In this document: positions 14,183 through 20,176 of the stretch, piece after piece
Numbering within the stretch: the stretch's first letter is position 1
Layout: each line of letters starts with the position of its first letter
DNA from: Pseudomonadota bacterium
GTDB lineage: Bacteria > Pseudomonadota > Alphaproteobacteria > Rhizobiales > Phreatobacteraceae
Reading direction: 5' to 3'
DNA length: 26,199 bases
Assembly: GCA_023416965.1 (NCBI GenBank)
Contig: JAEZGJ010000057.1
Coordinates: forward strand, 1-26,199
Translations under genes and position numbers: made by a program
Notes under the pieces: generated by a model
The model's database searches: none
What the model saw: the letters and a program-made list of their open reading frames with translations, nothing else
Told to the model about the DNA's origin: nothing

Positions 14183-14962
14183 TCAGCCGGACTGCCGGCC
14201 AACGGTGACGTCGGCTGCGGCAGGCCCCGGATGGCGGATCAGCCGGATGCGCTTGGCGAGCAGTAGCAGCGCGTGCCAGTGGATGGCCGCGGTGACCTTC
14301 AGCGTGAGCAACGGATGGGTGACGAGCAGCCGCAGCAGCGCGCCGTCCGTCAGCTCGCGCCGCCCGCCCGCGAGTGAGGCGAAGAGCATCGGGCCCTCGC
14401 CGTCGCTGGCGGCGATATGCAGCGCCACCGTCTCGCCCGGCGGTATCAGGCGGAAGCGGTAGGCCATGTCCCGCGTCAGGAATGGCGAGACGTGGAAGGC
14501 CTTGGCGCTGTCCTGGAGGATGGGCCGGGCCTCGCCATCGGCAGCAATCAGGTAGGAGTGTATTTCGCCGAAGGTGTTGTGCACCTCGTAGATCGTCGCC
14601 GCCAGAGCGCCGTCCGCCCGGTGGCAGAAGAAGACGCTGATCGGGTTGAAGCCGTAGCCGAGCACGCGCGGCATGGTGAGGAGGCGGATGGGCCCGCCGC
14701 CCGTCTCGATGCCGGCCGCCGCGAGCCGCGCCTCGACCTGCGGCCTCAGCGGCCGGCCGGACCGGTCGCCGTAATCTGCCGTGCGGAAGGAGAAGAGGTT
14801 GCGGCGGTCGCGGGAAAAGAGCTTCAGCCGGCGGTCCAGACCGTCGACCTCATCGAGGTCGAGAAGCATCCAAAAGACGCGGTAGGCGAGCGCGTGGGGC
14901 CGCGGGCGGACCCGGCGGTGCTCGACCTTGCCGACAAAGAGGGCGGAGGCGGTGCTAGTCAC
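14183..14962 (-). CDS. DUF1365 family protein
   Basis: A 259-residue protein of the DUF1365 family, with the conserved blocks SALFVGKVEHRRVRPRPHALAYRVFWMLLDLDEV at the N-terminus, RLLTMPRVLGYGFNPISVFFCHR in the middle and FHVSPFLTRDMAYRF after it. The biochemical role is unknown. Members are repeatedly found beside a flavin amine-oxidase-like protein and a cyclopropane fatty acid synthase, as here, which points to membrane-lipid modification. The start is GTG at 14962, overlapping the upstream flavoprotein's TGA (GTGA), so the two are translationally coupled. The longer in-frame reading upstream is out-of-frame flavoprotein sequence. Confidence 0.9.
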   Translation of the reverse strand: MTSTASALFVGKVEHRRVRPRPHALAYRVFWMLLDLDEVDGLDRRLKLFSRDRRNLFSFRTADYGDRSGRPLRPQVEARLAAAGIETGGGPIRLLTMPRVLGYGFNPISVFFCHRADGALAATIYEVHNTFGEIHSYLIAADGEARPILQDSAKAFHVSPFLTRDMAYRFRLIPPGETVALHIAASDGEGPMLFASLAGGRRELTDGALLRLLVTHPLLTLKVTAAIHWHALLLLAKRIRLIRHPGPAAADVTVGRQSG

Positions 14963-16311
14963 GCCACCTCCGTCAGCGGCAGGGCAGGGGGGAGCCTTAC
15001 GATGCGACCGGAATCGTCTGGCACCGACCAGGGCCGCCTGAGGCCGCCGAGATCCTCGGCAACGGCGAGGCCCGCCTGCAGCCCGTCCTCGTGGAAGCCG
15101 GCGCCGAAATGGGCGCCGCAATACCAGGTGTTGCGCTGGCCCTGCAGGGACCACAACCGTGATTGCGCGGCGATGGCGGCACTGTCGAAGAGCGGGTGCT
15201 CGTAGGTCTCGGTGCGCAGCACGGTCTCCTCACGCGGCGGGCGCGGCGGATTGAGCGTCACGAAGAACTGCCTGTCCATGGGCAGGTGCTGCAGGCGGTT
15301 CATCCAGTAGGTGACGGCGCAGGGCTCGTCCGGCACGCGGCGGTCGCCGATATGATTCCAGCTCGACCAGGCGGCGCGACGGCGGGGCATCAGGCCCTCG
15401 TCGGTGTGAAGGACCGCAACGTTGCGGCTGTAGCGGAAGGCGCCGAGCAGGGCGCGCTCCTCGGCGGAGGGATCCGCCAGCATGGCGAGCGCCTCCTTGG
15501 CATGGGTCGCCACCACGACCTGGTCGAAGCGTCGTGACCAGCCGCCCTCGCCGTCGAGGATGACGCCGTGCGACAGGCGCCGGATGCTGGCGACAGGCGT
15601 GCCGGCGCAGATCTCGCCGGAGAAGGCCTCCAGCAGGCGAGAGACATAGGCGCGACTGCCGCCCGTCACGGTGCGCCAGGCGGGGCGGCCCGACAGTTTG
15701 AGCAGGCCGTGGTTGTCGTGGAAGCGGATGAAGGCGCTGGCCGGATAGGAGAGGATCTCGGCGCAGGGGGCCGACCAGATGGCGCCCGCCATGGGCAGGA
15801 GGTGGTCGTCGCGGAAAGCGCGGCCATAGCGACCTGCCTTGAGGTAGTCGCCGAGCGAGATGGGGTCGTTTTCCAGCTCCGCGGCGTCGCGGGTGGCACT
15901 GCGGTAGAAGCGCAGCAAATCCTGCAACATTGACCAGAAGCGCGGGCTGACGATGTTGCGCCGCTGGGCGAAGAGGCCGGCGAGGCCGCTGCCGGCATAT
16001 TCGAGGCGGCCGCCGTCGAGGGAGACGGCGAAGGACATCTCGGTGGCGAGCGAGGGGACGCCGAGATGGTCGAGCAGGGCGCAGAAATTGGGGTAGGTCG
16101 CCTCATTGAAGACGATGAAGCCGGTGTCGACGGCGACATCCTGACCGCGGGCGCCAGGGACCGTCACCGTGTTGGCGTGGCCGCCGAGCCGGCCGTCACG
16201 CTCATAGAGGGTGACATCGTGAGCCTGTGACAGGAGCCAGGCGGCGGAGAGGCCGGACACGCCGCTTCCGACCACCGCGATACGCTGCCGACGCCCACCA
16301 CCCGCTTGCAT
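14959..16311 (-). CDS. FAD/NAD(P)-dependent oxidoreductase (amine-oxidase-like)
   Basis: A 450-residue flavoprotein. The N-terminal Rossmann motif GSGVSG (15-20) and the acidic end of the second strand (LYERDGRLGGH, E37) bind the ADP part of FAD; a C-terminal GAHFGAGFHEDGLQAG block is the second FAD contact. The fold resembles amine oxidase/phytoene desaturase enzymes. In Rhodobacter, RpoE-controlled flavoproteins of this type take part in modifying unsaturated fatty acids, as I recall the furan fatty acid work, so a desaturase or dehydrogenase acting on methylated acyl chains is a reasonable inference. The ATG at 16311 starts the conserved N-terminus and lies about 26 nt below a near-consensus RpoE promoter. 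It forms an operon with DUF1365 through a 4-bp overlap. Confidence 0.9.
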   Translation of the reverse strand: MQAGGGRRQRIAVVGSGVSGLSAAWLLSQAHDVTLYERDGRLGGHANTVTVPGARGQDVAVDTGFIVFNEATYPNFCALLDHLGVPSLATEMSFAVSLDGGRLEYAGSGLAGLFAQRRNIVSPRFWSMLQDLLRFYRSATRDAAELENDPISLGDYLKAGRYGRAFRDDHLLPMAGAIWSAPCAEILSYPASAFIRFHDNHGLLKLSGRPAWRTVTGGSRAYVSRLLEAFSGEICAGTPVASIRRLSHGVILDGEGGWSRRFDQVVVATHAKEALAMLADPSAEERALLGAFRYSRNVAVLHTDEGLMPRRRAAWSSWNHIGDRRVPDEPCAVTYWMNRLQHLPMDRQFFVTLNPPRPPREETVLRTETYEHPLFDSAAIAAQSRLWSLQGQRNTWYCGAHFGAGFHEDGLQAGLAVAEDLGGLRRPWSVPDDSGRIVRLPPALPLTEVA

Positions 16312-16343
16312 GTTCAATCCTGACTTCGATGCCGTTGCGGGTG

Positions 16344-16372
16344 TCTTACGGAGGGGCGGGCGCGCTGGTTCA
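16344..16372 (-). promoter_or_regulatory. RpoE(ECF11)-type promoter of the flavoprotein operon
   Basis: On the minus strand TGAACC (plus 16367-16372), 18 bp of spacer, then TAAGA (16344-16348, within CGTAAGA). The published Rhodobacter RpoE consensus is TGATCC-N18-TAAGA, so only one base differs. The predicted start of transcription is about 25 nt before the flavoprotein ATG. Confidence 0.75.
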
Positions 16373-16380
16373 TATGAACC
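16367..16380. repeat. Perfect 14-bp palindrome between the divergent operons
   Basis: GGTTCATATGAACC is fully self-complementary. Its left half is the -35 element of the minus-strand RpoE-type promoter; the right half offers the same TGAACC on the plus strand but has no matching -10. It may also be a site for a separate dimeric regulator. A 9-bp direct repeat CCTGACTTC lies nearby (16319-16327, 16379-16387). Confidence 0.55.
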
Positions 16381-16406
16381 TGACTTCCGCAATCTGTCAC
16401 CGCCAC

Positions 16407-16435
16407 TGATCCGTTGCCGCGGAGGGCGCGTAGAG
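16407..16435 (+). promoter_or_regulatory. Candidate autoregulated RpoE promoter of the sigma gene
   Basis: TGATCC (16407-16412) is an exact -35 match; 18 bp further is TAGAG (16431-16435) within CGTAGAG, which keeps only the CGTA core of CGTAAGA. Transcription would start near 16442, right at the first candidate start codon. Confidence 0.5.
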
Positions 16436-16441
16436 GGCGAC

Positions 16442-17062
16442 ATGATGGTTGCTCTTGCGATACATTCTGAAATGTCGGTCCCGCTGTCCCGCGGGCCGCG
16501 CAGACGTGCCGGTGCCGCCCTGATGGATGCCAATGCCCTGATCCAGTCGATTGCCCAATCGTCCGACAGGCAAGCGTTCGTCAAACTCTTCGATCATTTC
16601 GCGCCGCGGGTGAAAGCCCTGTTGATGCGCCAGGGAACTCCGGCAGACCTCGCCGAGGAACTCGCGCAGGAAACGCTGCTGATGGTCTGGCGCAAGGCGG
16701 CACTGTTCGACCCCCAGCGGGCCGGAGCCTCGACGTGGATCGCGGCGATCGCCCGCAATCTCCGGATCGATGCCGCCCGGCGCGAGAAGCGGTCGCGTCT
16801 GCCGGACGTGTTCGACATCCTTCAGGGGGAGGAGCCGGAGCAGCCTGATCAGGTCTTCGACGGGAGCGAACGCGACTCCCGTGTGAGGGCCGCACTCACC
16901 TCCCTGTCCCCCGATCAACTCCGAGTCGTCCAATTGGCATTCATGGAAGGTCTCAGTCATCAGGACGTGGCGAAACGCCTGTCCATTCCGCTCGGCACCG
17001 TCAAGTCGCGCCTGCGCCTGGCCATGGCGCGGATGCGCGGCTCGCTGGAGGATTTGCGATGA
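16442..17062 (+). CDS. rpoE: ECF sigma factor, RpoE (ECF11) type
   Basis: An extracytoplasmic-function sigma factor. Region 2 covers LFDHFAPRVKALLMRQGTPADLAEELAQETLLMVWRKAALFDP and the -10-reading TWIAAIARNLRIDAARR; region 4 contains LSPDQLRVVQLAFMEGLSHQDVAKRLSIPLGTVKSRL with its HTH. Coupling by ATGA overlap to a ChrR-type anti-sigma places it in the group answering singlet oxygen. The start is uncertain. ATG 16442 has AGAGGG upstream (206 residues) and is listed, but its first ten codons are AT-rich and the predicted promoter would make it leaderless. ATG 16472 or 16523 (179 residues, closest to the usual length) lack ribosome sites. The gene heads the rpoE-chrR-DUF1295-methyltransferase operon. 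Confidence 0.93.
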   Translation: MMVALAIHSEMSVPLSRGPRRRAGAALMDANALIQSIAQSSDRQAFVKLFDHFAPRVKALLMRQGTPADLAEELAQETLLMVWRKAALFDPQRAGASTWIAAIARNLRIDAARREKRSRLPDVFDILQGEEPEQPDQVFDGSERDSRVRAALTSLSPDQLRVVQLAFMEGLSHQDVAKRLSIPLGTVKSRLRLAMARMRGSLEDLR

Positions 17063-17691
17063 GCGTGTCCCACCGTCCGTCCGAGGAAACCCTCGCCGCC
17101 TTCGCCGCCGGCCGCCTCGACGAGGGCCTGGCCCTGGTGGTTGCCGCCCATGTCGAGATCAATCCGCGTACGCGGCAGGACCTCGCCGAGCTCGACGCGC
17201 TCAGCGGCGCCTTCCTCGACACGACCGAGCCGGAGCCCATGGCTGCCGATGCGCGAACCCTGTCGATGGCGTTGCCCCACCGCGTGGAGGACGTCCCCGC
17301 GCGCCCCGTCGCTCCCCCGGATGCGGCCGGCCTCGCGGTGCTCGCACCCTACACGCTCGGACGCTGGCAGAGTGTCGGCCGCGGGGTCGCGCTGCGCCGC
17401 GTCGAGGTGCCGAATTCCGAAGCGCGCGTCTTCATGCTGCGGGCCCAGCCGGGCACCCGGCTTCCGGCTCACCGCCACACGGGCGCGGAGTGGACGACGA
17501 TCGTCGCGGGCGCCTATGAGCACGAGTATGGCCGCTACGCCGCCGGCGACTTCGACGAGGCCGATGACCGCCACGCCCATACGCCAGTGGTCGATAGGGC
17601 CGAGGGCTGCACCTGCATCGTCGCGCTCACCGGAAATGTCCGGTTCGAGGGCATGATCGGCCGCCTGCTGCAGCCCTTCGTCCGGCTGTGA
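17059..17691 (+). CDS. chrR: ChrR-type cupin anti-sigma factor (variant)
   Basis: A 210-residue homologue of ChrR, which holds RpoE inactive until singlet oxygen triggers release. The N-terminal anti-sigma domain (about 1-75) has SEETLAAFAAGRLDEGLALVVAAH with H5 and H31. The two cysteines that complete the zinc site in Rhodobacter ChrR (C35, C38) are N35 and T38 here (NPRT instead of CPxC). The C-terminal cupin domain (about 95-200) keeps its metal ligands H138, H140, E144 and H174, and the C184-T-C186 pair. It overlaps the sigma gene by ATGA and the next gene by GTGA. Both codons differ from Cys codons at two or more bases, so a single sequencing error is unlikely. Sigma binding may be zinc-independent. 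Confidence 0.92.
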   Translation: MSVSHRPSEETLAAFAAGRLDEGLALVVAAHVEINPRTRQDLAELDALSGAFLDTTEPEPMAADARTLSMALPHRVEDVPARPVAPPDAAGLAVLAPYTLGRWQSVGRGVALRRVEVPNSEARVFMLRAQPGTRLPAHRHTGAEWTTIVAGAYEHEYGRYAAGDFDEADDRHAHTPVVDRAEGCTCIVALTGNVRFEGMIGRLLQPFVRL

Positions 17692-18491
17692 CGGGCCTCT
17701 CCTTCCTCGCCGCCCTCGGCTTCATCGTCGCCGCCATGAGCGTGATCATGGCGGTGGCCTGGCTGATCGAGAGGCGGACCGGAAATTCAGGCTGGATCGA
17801 CGTCACCTGGACCTTCGGCGTCGGCGGCACGGCTTTGGCCGCCGCGCTGCTGCCCTTCGGTGCCGGGCCGTGGGAGCGGCGCCTCCTCGTCGCCGCCATG
17901 GCGCTCGCCTGGGCGCTCCGGCTGGGGCTGCACATCGCCTCCCGCACTCGCGGCATCACCGACGATGCACGCTACGCAAAGCTCAGGCAGGACTGGGGGG
18001 CGGACGCCTCCCGGCAGATGTTCCGCTTCCTGCAGATCCAGGCGGCGGCGAGCGTGCCGCTCGCCATGGGCGTCGTGCTCGCCGCCCACCGGCCTGGGCC
18101 GCTCGGCTGGCAGGACGCGCTGGGGCTTTTCGTTTTCGCCGGAGGATGGGCGGGCGGCACCATTGCCGACCGGCAGCTCGCCGCCTTCGTCGCGGACAAG
18201 GATAGGACGAAGCCGGTCTGCGACGTCGGCCTGTGGCGCTATTCCCGCCACCCCAACTATTTCTTCGAATGCGTGCTCTGGGCCTCCTATGCGGTCATGG
18301 CCCTCGCCCTGACAGGCCACCCCTTCGGCTGGTTTGCCCTCGCCGCGCCGGCCTTCATGACCCTGCTGCTGACCCGCATCTCCGGTATTCCGCCGCTCGA
18401 GGAGCACATGCTGCGCAAGCACGGCGCCGCCTTCGCGGCCTATCAGGCGCGCACCAGCGCCTTCATCCCCTGGCCGCCCGCCAAAGCCTGA
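17688..18491 (+). CDS. DUF1295 membrane protein (steroid 5-alpha-reductase-like)
   Basis: A 267-residue integral membrane protein with about six or seven hydrophobic segments. The C-terminal block GLWRYSRHPNYFFECVLW (about 182-199) and the following PLEEHMLRK are hallmarks of the DUF1295/steroid-reductase and isoprenylcysteine-methyltransferase superfamily, where the RHPNY motif helps bind NADPH or the methyl donor. Here it may reduce or modify an acyl chain made by the neighbouring methyltransferase; that is inference. The start is GTG at 17688, overlapping the chrR stop by 4 bp. The gene is third in the rpoE operon, so it is presumably RpoE-driven. Confidence 0.9.
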   Translation: MTGLSFLAALGFIVAAMSVIMAVAWLIERRTGNSGWIDVTWTFGVGGTALAAALLPFGAGPWERRLLVAAMALAWALRLGLHIASRTRGITDDARYAKLRQDWGADASRQMFRFLQIQAAASVPLAMGVVLAAHRPGPLGWQDALGLFVFAGGWAGGTIADRQLAAFVADKDRTKPVCDVGLWRYSRHPNYFFECVLWASYAVMALALTGHPFGWFALAAPAFMTLLLTRISGIPPLEEHMLRKHGAAFAAYQARTSAFIPWPPAKA

Positions 18492-18501
18492 GGCCGTCGC
18501 C

Positions 18502-19533
18502 ATGTCCCTCCTTGCACGCCTGATCGCCTGGGGCGAAAGCACCCCGGTTCCCGACGCCGTCACCCGTGCCGCCATCGCCTGGCTGGTCGGGCGGACAGAC
18601 CGGAGCCTCGCCGCCTTCACGGATGCCGACGAGGCAGCCTTCGCCGCCTCCATGGCCGCCTATCCCGTGGCGATGCACACGGATGCCGCCAATGCCCAGC
18701 ACTACGAAATGCCGCCGGACTTCTTCGTGCGGGTGCTGGGGCCGCAGCGAAAGTATTCCTCCGGCTATTACGACAGTCCGCAGACCACCCTGGCGGAGGC
18801 GGAGACGCGGGCACTCGACCTCACCATGAACCATGCCGGCCTCGCGGACGGGCAGGCGATTCTCGAGCTCGGCTGCGGCTGGGGCTCGCTGTCCCTCGCC
18901 ATGGCGCGCCGCTTTCCCAGGGCGACGATCACGGCCGTGTCGAACTCGCACGGCCAGCGCCGGTTCATTGAGGCCGAGGCGGCGCGACAGGGCCTGGGCA
19001 ACCTCACCGTCGTCACCGCCGACATGAATGTCTTCGCGCCGGAGGGACGGTTCGACCGCATCGTCTCCGTGGAGATGTTCGAGCACATGGCAAACTGGCG
19101 CGAACTGCTGGCGCGGGCCGCTTCGTGGCTCGCCGCCGACGGGCGGCTCTTCCTCCACATCTTTACCCACCGCACCGGCTCCTACCGCTTCGACACCGCG
19201 GACAAGACCGACTGGATCGCCCAGCATTTCTTCACCGGGGGCTTGATGCCGGGCCATGGGCTGATCCGCCGGTTCGACGACCTGTTCACGGTGGAGGAGG
19301 AGTGGCGCTGGAGTGGCGAGCACTATCGCCGCACGGCGGAGGACTGGCTCGCTCTCTTCGACTCGCGCCGCGCCGAGATCGATCCCATCCTCGCCAGCGT
19401 CTACGGCACCGACCGGGTTGCGCTGTGGCGTCGGCGCTGGCGCCTGTTCTTCCTCGCCACGAGCGGTCTGTTCGGCCACGCGATGGGCGCGAGCTGGGGG
19501 GTCAGCCATTACCGGCTGAAGCCGGTGCACTGA
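18502..19533 (+). CDS. Cyclopropane-fatty-acyl-phospholipid synthase-family methyltransferase
   Basis: An S-adenosylmethionine methyltransferase of 343 residues. The SAM-binding motif is ILELGCGWGSLSLAMA (120-135). Upstream, QHYEMPPDFF...KYSSGYY (66-90) is the substrate-side block of this family, and VSVEMFEHMANW follows the SAM domain. Enzymes of this family add a methylene or methyl group across double bonds of unsaturated phospholipid acyl chains at the inner membrane. In the RpoE-ChrR setting the likely job is modifying membrane unsaturated fatty acids against singlet oxygen. It starts 10 bp after the DUF1295 stop (same operon) and ends 9 bp before the convergent DUF2177 gene. An N-methyltransferase is the alternative. 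Confidence 0.9.
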   Translation: MSLLARLIAWGESTPVPDAVTRAAIAWLVGRTDRSLAAFTDADEAAFAASMAAYPVAMHTDAANAQHYEMPPDFFVRVLGPQRKYSSGYYDSPQTTLAEAETRALDLTMNHAGLADGQAILELGCGWGSLSLAMARRFPRATITAVSNSHGQRRFIEAEAARQGLGNLTVVTADMNVFAPEGRFDRIVSVEMFEHMANWRELLARAASWLAADGRLFLHIFTHRTGSYRFDTADKTDWIAQHFFTGGLMPGHGLIRRFDDLFTVEEEWRWSGEHYRRTAEDWLALFDSRRAEIDPILASVYGTDRVALWRRRWRLFFLATSGLFGHAMGASWGVSHYRLKPVH

Positions 19534-19542
19534 GGCTCCGCG

Positions 19543-19956
19543 TCAGATCCACCCCGCCCCCGCGAACAGCCGCAGCGCCCCATAGGCGCCGAGCGCCACG
19601 AGGGCGGTCGCCACCGCCCCATAGGCGATGTCCACCAGCGTGAGGGTGAGCGTCCAGACGCGCAGCGTGGCGTAGTTCGTCAGGTCGTAGGTCGCATAGG
19701 CGAGGAGCCCGAGGAAGGCGCCGTTGACCAGCGCCATGCCCGGCGAGGCCACCGCGAAGGCCGGCAGCACGGCGAAATGCACGACGCCGACCGGGAACAG
19801 GAAATAGAAGACCAGCGCCGGCACCCAGCGCAGATTGTCGAGCATCAGACTGCCGAGCGTCGGCCGGTAGAGCAGCCGTCCCATGATCGAGAGCCAGACG
19901 GCGTCGAGAATGCCGAAGACGATCAGCGCTGCCGCATAGGCCGAGAAGAATTGCAT
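19543..19956 (-). CDS. DUF2177 family membrane protein
   Basis: A 137-residue protein with four hydrophobic segments. The family signature is visible in YAAALIVFGILDAVWLSIMGRLLYRPTLG (6-34) and LLAYATYDLTNYATLRVWTLTLTLVDIAYG (about 84-113). Function is unknown; DUF2177 genes recur beside RpoE-ChrR and cyclopropane-synthase genes. The ATG at 19956 starts the conserved N-terminus; a longer in-frame extension to 20058 is noncoding-like. A TGAACC promoter-like element lies about 50 bp upstream, so it may be a separate transcript of the same regulon, converging on the main operon. Confidence 0.88.
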   Translation of the reverse strand: MQFFSAYAAALIVFGILDAVWLSIMGRLLYRPTLGSLMLDNLRWVPALVFYFLFPVGVVHFAVLPAFAVASPGMALVNGAFLGLLAYATYDLTNYATLRVWTLTLTLVDIAYGAVATALVALGAYGALRLFAGAGWI

Positions 19957-19981
19957 GGGCCGAATTCCTGATGAATGCGGA

Positions 19982-20011
19982 GGATACGACGGAGGAAGGC
20001 TCTCCGGTTCA
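19982..20011 (-). promoter_or_regulatory. Candidate RpoE-type promoter of the DUF2177 gene
   Basis: On the minus strand TGAACC (plus 20006-20011) is followed after 17 bp by CGTATCC (19982-19988). The CGTA core fits RpoE-type -10 elements (CGTAAGA) but the spacing is one base longer than the flavoprotein promoter. The ATG lies about 26 nt downstream. Confidence 0.4.
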
Positions 20012-20117
20012 CGCCGCGCCGAGGCGGGCCGATGGGGCCGCCCCTTGGGGGGGTGCAAATCCAGTTCGCTGCCCGCCTCGGATAATCACCACAGCCGGTA
20101 GAGCCGTCCGGGATCGT

Positions 20118-20132
20118 TTAATATTCCTTTAG
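20118..20132. promoter_or_regulatory. CtrA-like box upstream of the chemoreceptor
   Basis: TTAA (20118-20121), 7 bp, TTAG (20129-20132): one base short of a perfect TTAA-N7-TTAA. It lies in the AT-rich patch 45-60 bp upstream of the chosen chemoreceptor start. CtrA controls motility and chemotaxis genes in many alphaproteobacteria. Confidence 0.35.
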
Positions 20133-20176
20133 GTAATGCATGTATCATGACTAATACCACGCGTCAGAGGTCGACG

